The position numbers and the translations under genes are program-made. Source: Bacteroidota bacterium (GTDB lineage Bacteria; Bacteroidota; Bacteroidia; NORP154). Taken from it: a DNA stretch of 8,902 nt. The notes under the pieces are model-generated. The model saw nothing but the letters and a program-made list of their open reading frames with translations, did not search any database and was not told the origin of the DNA. The stretch spans positions 3,229 to 12,130 of the forward strand of contig NVRZ01000008.1 in NCBI GenBank assembly GCA_002401055.1, in the 5' to 3' direction. Shown here one piece after another: positions 1 to 7,315 of the stretch (position 1 is the first letter of the stretch; each line of letters starts with the position of its first letter).

Positions 1-44
1 GCAATAAGAAGTATTACAAAATATACTTTAACCAATCGTTTCAT
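1..44 (-). CDS. 5' end of an exported protein gene, cut by window edge (possibly gldK/porK)
   Basis: Only the first 14 codons and two further bases are present, reading MKRLVKVYFVILLIA from an ATG at 44. A TAA stop lies in the same frame 12 bases upstream, so this is the first available Met. The short basic start (K2, R3, K6) followed by an unbroken hydrophobic stretch is what a Sec signal peptide or lipoprotein signal looks like; any cleavage site lies outside the window. The gene is on the same strand as the topA and arginase-like pair, 195 bp downstream of the latter. From memory of gliding Bacteroidota genomes, this position is often occupied by gldK (porK), an outer-membrane lipoprotein of the type IX secretion system. 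That identity rests on synteny alone. I see no good TTTG/TAnnTTTG promoter in the 195-bp gap, so it may be co-transcribed with its neighbours. Confidence 0.5.
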   Translation of the reverse strand, partial: MKRLVKVYFVILLI

Positions 45-239
45 GATCTGGGATTAAAACGCTAAAATAAGTATAATTATTTGTTAAAACTACACGAATG
101 TATTAACAACTGTTGCAGTAAATGCCCTGAACCAAATCGGCTCTTTCTTCTCTTGAACGCACTTTACGGCAAAATTGTTCCCTACTATTAACCCTGTCGG
201 TTGAATGCAACATGGTAACAGCTATTGAAAACTCCTATC

Positions 240-1415
240 CTAACTAAGTTTTTTATAAGCTTGAAGCCATCTGTCTGGAACTTCATCCTTTAATGCCATC
301 TCATAATCGTGGTATGAGCATGGAATTAGATGGTGCCTCTCATACTTCAATTTCTCGCTGGCCGGATATGGTACGTTCATCCACCAACGATCGCTCTTAT
401 TGCTCTTATAAAATTGTATTTCGTGATTTCCATCCTTTATTATTGCCCTGTATTTCGTGTACTTAGATTTGTCACCAACAGGATAATCTTGCTTACGATT
501 GTAGAAACCCTCTATAAAGTACCAGATCATTTGGGCAATGAGATGGGCTGTTTGGTGATGGTGATCAAAGTCAGGATTAAAATCATATATGCCCACAGTC
601 GTAAGTTTGTCGCTCATGCCCGCATAACGCATTATTTGGCATGCTTCCTCACCGTAAAAACCATTGGGCGATGTATTTTTATTTCCAGGCGCATCAGATT
701 GTCTGATTGAAGAAATATCAAAGCTCAAAACATCGACATTTCGAACTATAGGTTCGACTTCCTGTAAGTTATTCTGCACATAACCAAGCCTATACACGTC
801 AAAATACAGCTTGTTCATTAGCTCCAGAGCATTTTGGTCCACCAAATAGCTCTGGTAGCCAATATTGCTATAGTTAAATAAATAGTTTGGCTGATGCAGA
901 ATAATTTTGCTTAGAAAAGATTTGGAATCAAGTTCCTGGCCGGCCACACCTAAATCGAATGTTGATCCTACTACAGCCATATTAATGGTCTGCTTTACAT
1001 TTTCGTATGCGGCATAGTTCGCATAAGTGAGATCCTGGCTACCTCCGAGTATTACCGGAACTATATTCTCCTTGAGCAACTCGCCAATTACCGTGCTTAG
1101 CGCAAAATACGTGTCTTCAATCTTATCACCTTTCGCAATATTTCCTAGATCTGTAATTTTTGCATCAAACGCACCTTGATACAATTGGTAAAGCTTGTTC
1201 CTCACGTAATCAGGTCCATCGCCACAGCCCTCATTGTTGACAGCGTTTCTATCTTCCTTAACACCAATAAGAGCAATGTCAGTATCCTTTAAATCTGGAA
1301 ATGAAGAGTCGGTGGTGAAAGTCTTTATGACCTCTCCTAAACTTGTTGGTAAGTAATCGTCTTGATTATCAAAATTGCTTATATCTATTGCTTCAAAATA
1401 GAGGGAGATATCCAT
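240..1415 (-). CDS. Arginase/formimidoylglutamase-superfamily protein, probably metal-site-degenerate
   Basis: This 391-aa protein has the layout of the arginase/agmatinase/formimidoylglutamase fold: a strand with an ALIGV motif (residues 48-52), a glycine-rich GDGPDYVR segment (65-72), GGSQ (124-127), VGSTFD (149-154), SFDISSIRQSDAPG (231-244) and DFNPDFD (278-284). Active members bind two Mn ions through GG(G/D)H, DAHxD and SxDxDxxDP. Here the His of the first motif is Gln127, the Asp and His of the second are Gly150 and Thr152 (Asp154 is kept), and the second Asp of the third is Ser235 (Asp233 is kept). By this alignment only two of six ligands remain, so hydrolase activity is doubtful. 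Residues from about 310 to 391 extend beyond the usual 300-320 aa and are rich in Tyr, Trp, His and Lys. Its ATG directly follows the topA stop (TAAATG), which suggests operon expression and translational coupling. Databases would probably label it formimidoylglutamase (hutG), but no histidine-degradation gene is nearby. Superfamily membership is firm; function is not. Confidence 0.85.
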   Translation of the reverse strand: MDISLYFEAIDISNFDNQDDYLPTSLGEVIKTFTTDSSFPDLKDTDIALIGVKEDRNAVNNEGCGDGPDYVRNKLYQLYQGAFDAKITDLGNIAKGDKIEDTYFALSTVIGELLKENIVPVILGGSQDLTYANYAAYENVKQTINMAVVGSTFDLGVAGQELDSKSFLSKIILHQPNYLFNYSNIGYQSYLVDQNALELMNKLYFDVYRLGYVQNNLQEVEPIVRNVDVLSFDISSIRQSDAPGNKNTSPNGFYGEEACQIMRYAGMSDKLTTVGIYDFNPDFDHHHQTAHLIAQMIWYFIEGFYNRKQDYPVGDKSKYTKYRAIIKDGNHEIQFYKSNKSDRWWMNVPYPASEKLKYERHHLIPCSYHDYEMALKDEVPDRWLQAYKKLS

Positions 1416-3755
1416 TTAATTTTTCTTTTTCGCAAAACGCCCCTTCTTGGGAGGTGCGTTGGCCGCTATTTCTAAGCATTCTTCGAGGGTTAAATCTTTT
1501 GGCTCCTTATCCTTAGGAATTTTAAAGTTATTCTTTCCTATCGAAATATAAATACCATATCGACCTTTTAATACCTGAACTTCCTCATTTTCATCGAAAG
1601 TTTTAACTATCCGCTCACGATCTGCTTTTCGCTTAGCTTCAATAACCTCAATAGATCTTGCCTCACCAATTTCCATGGGATCATCCTCTTTTATTGAATA
1701 AAATTTACCATCATGCCTTACATACGGTCCAAATCGTCCAATTGCCGCAATAATCTCTTGGTCTTCATAAGTCCCAACTGTTCTTGGCAATTTGAACAAA
1801 TCCATAGCTTCCTCAAAAGTGATAGACTCAATAGATTGATTTTTTCGAAGGCTCGCAAATCTCGGCTTCTCCTCATCATCACGCGCTCCAATTTGTATTA
1901 TAGGCCCGTACCGTCCGATTCTTGTCAGTACTGGCTTCCCAGTTTCAGGGTCTTCACCTAACATTCTTTCGCCCGACGCTTTTTCAGAAGTTTCTTCCGT
2001 AATCTTTACCGTCTTGTGAAAAGGACCATAGAATTCATCGATCATTTGATTCCACTGCTTTTGTCCCTGAGCAATTGCGTCAAATTCCAGTTCGACGTTG
2101 GCAGTGAAGTTGTAGTCCATTATGGTTTCAAAATGCTCAACCAAGAAATCATTTACCACCAAACCAATGTCTGACGGGAACAATTTTGCTCGCTCCGCGC
2201 CCGTAATTTCCTGCCTAACAACGGTTTCTATTACACCATTTCTCAATTGTAATAATTTGTAATCCCTCTCATCACCGTCCCGATCTTCCTTAATAACATA
2301 TTGCCTTTTTTGAATGGTGGAAATAGTTGGCGCGAAAGTAGACGGTCGACCTATTCCAAGTTCCTCAAGCTTACGGACGAGGCTGGCTTCCGTATATCTA
2401 GCCGGATGCTTGGTAAAGCGCTCAGTTGCTGTAATTTCAGTTAGATTCAGGACTTGATTCAAAGTTACCGGAGGGAGAAGAGGCTTTTCCGCTTTCGCGT
2501 TATTGCCAGTGCTTTCTGAAATATTCTCATCTGTTGACTCTAAATAGACTTTAAGGAAACCGTCAAATTTGATCACTTCGCCGTTCGCAACAAAGTTCTC
2601 CTCAGCGGTTGAAACATCAATGGTAACCACTGTTTTTTCCAGCTGCGCATCACTCATTTGTGAAGATATTGTTCTCTTCCAAATCAGTTCATAAAGTCGC
2701 TGTTCAGAATTATCCCCTCCAGCTGAATGCTGATCCAAATAGGTAGGCCGAATGGCCTCGTGTGCCTCCTGCGCGCCCTTTGATTTAGTTTGATATTTCT
2801 GAATGTTTACATACTGGTCACCATAAGAGCTTTGGATTTCGTTCCTCGCTGCTTCAGAGGCGGTATCCGACAAGTTTACTGAGTCAGTTCTCATGTAAGT
2901 GATCTTTCCAGCTTCATATAATTTCTGGGCAACCACCATGGTTTGGGCCACAGAATACCCCAATTTCCTGCTGGCTTCTTGCTGCAGCGTTGAGGTGGTA
3001 AATGGAGCCGACGGGGACTTTTTTGAAGGCTTTACCTCTAAATTTTTAATGTTAAACGACGCTCCCTGGCATTTGGTCAAAAATTCGTGAGCCTCAGATT
3101 CTGTTTTAAATCTTTCTGACAAATTCGCTCGCATCGCTGTTATTCTCTCCCCATCAGGAACCGCAAATTCAGCAACAACTTTATAAAAAGATTCATTTTG
3201 AAACTTGTTGATTTCTCGCTCCCTTTCAACTATTAATCGTACAGCTACAGACTGCACACGGCCAGCCGAAAGAGACGGCTTCACTTTTTTCCAAAGGATT
3301 GGAGAAAGCTCGTAACCTACCAACCTATCAAGTATGCGCCTGGCCTGCTGAGCATCAACCAAGTTCTTGTCAATTGCTCGCGGGTTTTCAATTGCCTTTA
3401 AAATAGCCGTTTTGGTAATTTCATGAAAAACAATACGCTTAACCTTGCTTTCATCCAAATTCAACGCTTCCTGCAAATGCCAGGAAATGGCTTCTCCCTC
3501 ACGGTCCTCGTCAGTGGCTAGCCAAACGGTTTCGGCGTGATCCGCATACTTTCTTAATTCATCAATTACTTTTTTCTTGTCAGCAGGTATTTCATATTTC
3601 GGAACAAAATTGTTTTCGGTATCCACAGATAATTCCTTAGTAAGTAGATCCCTTACATGACCGAAACTAGACTTAACCACATATCCCTCACCCAAAAATC
3701 CCTCTATGGTTTTTGCCTTTGCAGGGGACTCAACGATAACCAAGTTCTTTTCCAT
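1416..3755 (-). CDS. topA: DNA topoisomerase I (type IA)
   Basis: This 779-aa enzyme relaxes negative supercoils by cutting one DNA strand through a 5'-phosphotyrosyl link. The N-terminal TOPRIM domain carries VESPAKA (8-14, catalytic Glu9) and TDEDREGE (81-88, metal-binding Asp82, Asp84, Glu86). The active-site Tyr is Tyr287 in GKITYMRTDS, with the partner Arg289. HPARYTE (450-456) and GIGRPSTF (467-474) are conserved core motifs. In place of E. coli-type Cys4 zinc fingers, the C-terminus has repeated GR(Y/F)GP-like units at about 594-623, 664-688 and 724-746, the TopoI C-terminal repeat form common in Bacteroidota. It ends in a basic KKGRFAKKKN tail. Length and domain order are normal and the ATG at 3755 gives the usual MEKNLVIVES start. 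It leads a minus-strand transcription unit; its TAA abuts the ATG of the arginase-like gene. It is transcribed away from miaB across a 324-bp divergent region. Confidence 0.98.
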   Translation of the reverse strand: MEKNLVIVESPAKAKTIEGFLGEGYVVKSSFGHVRDLLTKELSVDTENNFVPKYEIPADKKKVIDELRKYADHAETVWLATDEDREGEAISWHLQEALNLDESKVKRIVFHEITKTAILKAIENPRAIDKNLVDAQQARRILDRLVGYELSPILWKKVKPSLSAGRVQSVAVRLIVEREREINKFQNESFYKVVAEFAVPDGERITAMRANLSERFKTESEAHEFLTKCQGASFNIKNLEVKPSKKSPSAPFTTSTLQQEASRKLGYSVAQTMVVAQKLYEAGKITYMRTDSVNLSDTASEAARNEIQSSYGDQYVNIQKYQTKSKGAQEAHEAIRPTYLDQHSAGGDNSEQRLYELIWKRTISSQMSDAQLEKTVVTIDVSTAEENFVANGEVIKFDGFLKVYLESTDENISESTGNNAKAEKPLLPPVTLNQVLNLTEITATERFTKHPARYTEASLVRKLEELGIGRPSTFAPTISTIQKRQYVIKEDRDGDERDYKLLQLRNGVIETVVRQEITGAERAKLFPSDIGLVVNDFLVEHFETIMDYNFTANVELEFDAIAQGQKQWNQMIDEFYGPFHKTVKITEETSEKASGERMLGEDPETGKPVLTRIGRYGPIIQIGARDDEEKPRFASLRKNQSIESITFEEAMDLFKLPRTVGTYEDQEIIAAIGRFGPYVRHDGKFYSIKEDDPMEIGEARSIEVIEAKRKADRERIVKTFDENEEVQVLKGRYGIYISIGKNNFKIPKDKEPKDLTLEECLEIAANAPPKKGRFAKKKN

Positions 3756-3913
3756 ATTCTATTTTATTAAAAGCAATGCCGTTTTAACGTAAAAGAATTG
3801 ATAAGGTTATTATTTCGCGCCAAGCCGAATCAAAGCCTAACACATTAACCTATTCTATTAAAGACACTGTTAGTTACTTAGAAAACCGAATGCCTTACTA
3901 AAAATAAAGATTG

Positions 3914-3946
3914 CAAAGAAAATGAAATCAAGCTCTATTTTCCAAA
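3914..3946 (-). promoter_or_regulatory. Weak candidate promoter for topA
   Basis: On the minus strand, TTTG (3946-3943) is followed after 21 bp by TTTCTTTG (3921-3914), which matches the Bacteroidota -7 consensus TAnnTTTG at all defined positions except the A. The spacer is within the 17-23 bp range known for this promoter type. It would give a topA leader of about 150 nt. In an AT-rich region such a match can occur by chance, and I see no better candidate closer to the gene. Confidence 0.25.
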
Positions 3947-4023
3947 TTATTATTTAAAGTCATGTTAAACAACGACGAATATTTCCAAGATTGATGGGCC
4001 TTAAAGAGCATAGATTCTGCCAT

Positions 4024-4054
4024 TTTGTCAGAATTTCTTTTATGTATACCTTTG
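4024..4054 (+). promoter_or_regulatory. Primary-sigma promoter for the miaB operon (Bacteroidota -33/-7 type)
   Basis: TTTG at 4024-4027 and TACCTTTG at 4047-4054, separated by 19 bp, match the Bacteroidota consensus TTTG-N19-TAnnTTTG exactly. Transcription would begin around 4060, leaving a leader of roughly 20 nt before the miaB ATG at 4080. That short leader supports ATG 4080 over the later in-frame Met codons at 4128 and 4164. The leader has no Shine-Dalgarno sequence, as expected in this phylum. It is the only strong promoter seen for the five-gene run ending in secG. Confidence 0.75.
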
Positions 4055-4079
4055 CGACCCAATTTTATACGTTGCAACT

Positions 4080-5516
4080 ATGGAGAATGATCACATTGTG
4101 CTGGATGAAGCAATTCAGGGCCAAGCCATGACGCCTGATAAGAAGAAAGGTGAAGGGAAGAAAATGTATCTGGAAAGCTACGGTTGTCAGATGAATTTTT
4201 CAGATAGCGAAATAGTTGCCTCTATCATGAAGGATCAAGGGTATTCAATTACGGATAACTATAAGGAAGCTGAATTGATCTTTGTAAACACTTGTTCCAT
4301 CAGGGAAAATGCAGAAACTAAGGTCAGGAACAGATTGAAAGAATACAATGCTGTTAAGAAGAAAAATCCTGGTCTTATTGTAGGTGTATTGGGCTGTATG
4401 GCTGAAAGGCTTAAATCTAAATTATTAGAAGAAGAAAAGCTAGTCGATATAGTGGCTGGGCCTGATTCATATCGGGATTTGCCAAATTTACTTAGCCAGG
4501 TGGAAGATGGTAGAAAGGCTGTAAACGTAATTCTCTCTAAGGAGGAAACTTACGCCGATATCAGCCCTGTTCGGCTAAGTAAAAACGGCGTAACCGCCTT
4601 CATTTCAATTATGAGAGGCTGTGATAATATGTGCTCGTTCTGTGTGGTGCCGTTTACACGAGGTAGAGAGCGCAGTAGAGACCCTAAAACTATTATTAAC
4701 GAAGCTGAACAATTATTTAAGGATGGATTTAGAGAAGTCACTTTATTAGGACAAAATGTCGACTCTTATCTCTGGTACGGGGGTGGACTAAAGAAAGAAT
4801 TCCGAAATCTGTCTCCAGATGAGCGGTTGAAGAGTATAAATTTTGCACAATTATTGGAGAAGGTAGCTAATGTGAACAAAGACCTAAGGGTGCGTTTTTC
4901 AACTTCTCACCCCAAGGATATGACGGACGATGTATTACATATGATGGCAAAACACGAAAATATCTGTGATTATATTCATTTACCTGTTCAATCAGGTAGC
5001 TCGGAAGTATTGCTGAACATGAATAGAGGATACAGTAGAGAATGGTATCTGAGCAGGATAGAATCAATTCGCAACATTATTCCAGGATGTGGCATATCCT
5101 CTGACTTCATTACTGGATTTTGTGATGAAACAGACAAGAACCACAAAGAAACCTTGTCACTAATGGAGCTGGTTAAATACGATTTTGCCTATATGTTTAA
5201 ATATTCTGAAAGACCCAATACTCAAGCGGAAAGAAAAATGTCAGATAATGTAAGTGAAGAGAGTAAAAAGGCAAGACTATCCGAGATAATAGAATTGCAA
5301 CAAAAGCATTCTCATGAGGCTAACAAGAGACATGTAGGAGAGGTTTACAGAGTATTGATAGAAGGAACCTCTAAGAAATCGAATGAGGAGTTATTTGGGC
5401 GTAATTCACAGAATAATGTTGTGGTATTTGCAAAAGGCGATCTGAAACCAGGAGAATATGTTGACGTTCAGATACAAGAATGCACTTCCGCAACGCTGAT
5501 TGGAGAAGTAGTATAA
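4080..5516 (+). CDS. miaB: tRNA-2-methylthio-N6-dimethylallyladenosine synthase MiaB
   Basis: MiaB is a radical-SAM methylthiotransferase that adds a methylthio group to i6A at tRNA position 37, next to the anticodon of tRNAs reading UNN codons. All three expected parts are present in 478 aa. The N-terminal MTTase domain has the cluster ligands Cys36 (in YGCQMN), Cys72 (in [10 protein letters not shown]) and Cys106 (in LGCMAER). The radical-SAM core has CxxxCxxC at Cys181, Cys185 and Cys188 in [30 protein letters not shown]-binding domain fills about residues 420-478. Full-match segments such as GQNVDSY (224-230) and STSHPKD (274-280) separate MiaB from RimO and MtaB. About 28 residues precede the conserved domain, a common lead in Bacteroidota. 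It is first in the plus-strand run, with a strong promoter just upstream. Its TAA is 12 bp before the next ATG, in the same frame. Confidence 0.97.
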   Translation: MENDHIVLDEAIQGQAMTPDKKKGEGKKMYLESYGCQMNFSDSEIVASIMKDQGYSITDNYKEAELIFVNTCSIRENAETKVRNRLKEYNAVKKKNPGLIVGVLGCMAERLKSKLLEEEKLVDIVAGPDSYRDLPNLLSQVEDGRKAVNVILSKEETYADISPVRLSKNGVTAFISIMRGCDNMCSFCVVPFTRGRERSRDPKTIINEAEQLFKDGFREVTLLGQNVDSYLWYGGGLKKEFRNLSPDERLKSINFAQLLEKVANVNKDLRVRFSTSHPKDMTDDVLHMMAKHENICDYIHLPVQSGSSEVLLNMNRGYSREWYLSRIESIRNIIPGCGISSDFITGFCDETDKNHKETLSLMELVKYDFAYMFKYSERPNTQAERKMSDNVSEESKKARLSEIIELQQKHSHEANKRHVGEVYRVLIEGTSKKSNEELFGRNSQNNVVVFAKGDLKPGEYVDVQIQECTSATLIGEVV

Positions 5517-5528
5517 GCATATATAGAA

Positions 5529-6788
5529 ATGACGATTCAACAAATAAAACAGCGTTTTGAAATACTGGGAACCTCCCCATTACTTGATCGTGCAATTGAC
5601 ACCGCGATGCAGGTAGCGCCTACAGATATTTCTGTATTGGTATCTGGTGAGAGCGGAGTTGGAAAAGAAGTTTTCCCGCAAATTATTCATCTACTCAGCG
5701 CTCGAAAACATGGGGAGTACATTGCTGTTAACTGCGGGGCAATACCTGAAGGAACAATTGACTCAGAGCTCTTTGGTCATGAGAAAGGTTCATTTACAGG
5801 TGCACATGAAGCAAGAAAAGGATATTTTGAGGTCGCTAACGGTGGAACCATATTCTTGGATGAAGTGGCTGAACTTCCGCTACAAACTCAAGTCCGTTTG
5901 CTGAGGGTGCTAGAAACCGGCGAGTATATTAAAGTCGGTTCTTCAAAAGTTCAAAAGACGGATGTACGCATAGTTGCGGCAACCAACGTAGATATTCCTG
6001 ATGCAATACGTCGCGAAAAATTCAGGGAAGACTTGTACTACCGATTAAATACCGTACCAATTAATTTACCCCCACTTCGTGACAGGAAGGAAGACATCCA
6101 TCTCTTTTTTCGAAAATTTGCGGCTGATTTCGCAGACAAATATCGCATGCCGACTATTAAACTAAACGAGGAAGCACAAAAGATTTTGACGGGATATAAA
6201 TGGCCAGGCAATGTCCGACAAATAAAAAATATTGCCGAACAAATCTCCGTAATTGAAGAAAACCGAAATGTAAACAAGGAGGTATTGGCAAAATATCTTC
6301 CCGAAAATATAGGTGGTAATTTGCCCATTTTATTTAGCAAGAACTCAGCTGAGTCTGGAAACCTATCAGATAGAGAGATCCTTTACAAGATACTATTCGA
6401 TATGAAAAATGACATGACCGAGCTCAAGAAATTGGTTTATGGAATGCTGAAAGGTGGAAAAGGATCAAACGTTATTTCACAAGAAGGCCAGGAAATATTA
6501 AAGGATATGATTACAGCCTCCGACTCCGAACATGCGGAAGTTGTAATGCCTGAGGAATTTCAACAAATCACGCCAGTTGATACCGACATTTCCACGTCCA
6601 GCAGCAACTTAGAGGAAATGCAAGAGGTCACGGAAATAATTGAAGAATCTCTATCTCTGCAAGACATGGAAGTGGAGTTAATTCAAAAAGCATTGGTGAA
6701 ACACAAAAGCAATAAAAATGCGGCCAACGAGTTGGGTATTTCTGAGCGAACTTTGTATAGAAAAATCAAAGAGTACAACATTAAATAA
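5529..6788 (+). CDS. Sigma-54-dependent enhancer-binding protein lacking a sensory domain
   Basis: This 419-aa protein is an AAA+ activator of RpoN (sigma-54) RNA polymerase. The AAA+ domain starts almost at the N-terminus: Walker A GESGVGKE (40-47), sigma-54 contact loop GSFTGA (87-92, a Ser variant of GAFTGA), Walker B GGTIFLDE (105-112), arginine-finger region FREDLYYRLN (165-174) and the sensor II motif WPGNVRQIKN (225-234). A Fis-type helix-turn-helix occupies about 382-417 (NKNAANELGISERTLYRKIKEY). There is no receiver, GAF or PAS domain; only about 14 residues precede the AAA+ core, and a stop lies in frame five codons before the ATG. A linker of about 120 residues (262-380), rich in Ser, Glu and Asp, joins AAA+ to the HTH. 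Activity may therefore be constitutive, set by expression level, or governed by a partner. It sits between miaB and lptE with gaps of 12 and 11 bp, the usual Bacteroidota arrangement as I recall it. Its target genes cannot be read from this window. Confidence 0.93.
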   Translation: MTIQQIKQRFEILGTSPLLDRAIDTAMQVAPTDISVLVSGESGVGKEVFPQIIHLLSARKHGEYIAVNCGAIPEGTIDSELFGHEKGSFTGAHEARKGYFEVANGGTIFLDEVAELPLQTQVRLLRVLETGEYIKVGSSKVQKTDVRIVAATNVDIPDAIRREKFREDLYYRLNTVPINLPPLRDRKEDIHLFFRKFAADFADKYRMPTIKLNEEAQKILTGYKWPGNVRQIKNIAEQISVIEENRNVNKEVLAKYLPENIGGNLPILFSKNSAESGNLSDREILYKILFDMKNDMTELKKLVYGMLKGGKGSNVISQEGQEILKDMITASDSEHAEVVMPEEFQQITPVDTDISTSSSNLEEMQEVTEIIEESLSLQDMEVELIQKALVKHKSNKNAANELGISERTLYRKIKEYNIK

Positions 6789-6799
6789 TTCCTTACCAG

Positions 6800-7312
6800 T
6801 TGTTTAAAAATCTAAAATCGATTTGCTCAATTTTCATTCTATTACTCGCGCTAGCAGGCTGTACAATTAAATACTCGTTATCTGGTGCTTCAATACCTGC
6901 CGAGGTTAAAACTGTTTCAATTCTCTACATTCAAAACAACGCTCAGCTCGTTCAACCATCCTTAAGTCAATTACTTACTGAGGCGCTTAAGGATCGTTTT
7001 TTATCGGAGACAAACTTGACTTTGGTTGAGCAGGATGGTGATTTTAATTTCGAAGGCTCTATTACAAAATATGCTATAACTCCAATTGCTATACAGGGTA
7101 ATGAAACTGCGGCCTTGAACCGACTAACTGTTACAGTAAGTATTAACTTTACAAACACAGTTGACGAAAAGCAAAGTTATCAAACTCAATTTTCAAGGTA
7201 TGAAGATTATGACAGCACTCAGGACCTGTCGGCAGTGGAAAATGATTTAATAAACTCTATCAATAATCAACTGGTAGTAGATATATTCAATAAGGCCGTT
7301 ATAAACTGGTAA
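6800..7312 (+). CDS. lptE: LptE-like LPS-assembly lipoprotein
   Basis: This 170-aa protein has a lipoprotein signal, a hydrophobic stretch at about 10-19 ending in the lipobox LAGC with the lipidated Cys at residue 21. The mature part has the LptE fold pattern: a strand-rich start (YSLSGASIPAEVKTVSI), a helix (LSQLLTEALKDRFL), alternating strands and a C-terminal helix (about 144-166). LptE plugs the LptD barrel in the outer membrane and helps place LPS on the cell surface. The start is TTG at 6800: an in-frame stop at 6782-6784 leaves no upstream ATG, and starting here gives a complete signal peptide. It lies 11 bp after the sigma-54 activator and 3 bp before the next gene, so it belongs to the miaB run. 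LptE is poorly conserved; the call rests on length, lipobox, pattern and gene order. Confidence 0.85.
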   Translation: MFKNLKSICSIFILLLALAGCTIKYSLSGASIPAEVKTVSILYIQNNAQLVQPSLSQLLTEALKDRFLSETNLTLVEQDGDFNFEGSITKYAITPIAIQGNETAALNRLTVTVSINFTNTVDEKQSYQTQFSRYEDYDSTQDLSAVENDLINSINNQLVVDIFNKAVINW

Positions 7313-7315
7313 AAC

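Larger units (their letters stand above)
3756..4079. other. Divergent intergenic region between topA and miaB
   Basis: This 324-bp AT-rich stretch separates the start codons of topA (minus) and miaB (plus), so it should hold promoters for both directions. A clear Bacteroidota-type promoter points at miaB near its right end, and only a weak candidate points at topA. Apart from these I see no RNA gene, no strong hairpin with a T-run and no credible small gene. The short ATG-led frames at 3922 (11 codons) and 3962 (10 codons) lie upstream of the predicted miaB transcription start and have no coding support. Confidence 0.8.

Noticed and set aside
45..239. Gap between the arginase-like gene and the left-edge gene as a site for a promoter, RNA gene or terminator
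   Set aside because: On the minus strand I found only partial -7 matches (for example TAGTTTTA at 92-85) with no TTG at an accepted distance, no cloverleaf-like pairing and no hairpin with a T-run.
330..710. Plus-strand open frame of 126 codons opposite the arginase-like gene
   Set aside because: It lies wholly antisense to a well-supported gene, has no recognisable domain, and its composition fits a shadow frame.
3837..3873. CTAACA / TGTTAG inverted repeat between topA and miaB
   Set aside because: The arms are only 6 bp and the loop is 25 bases, so it is likely to occur by chance in AT-rich DNA.
3922..3994. Two very short ATG-led frames (10-11 codons) in the divergent region
   Set aside because: They lie upstream of the predicted miaB transcription start, have no ribosome-binding or homology support, and are easily explained by chance.
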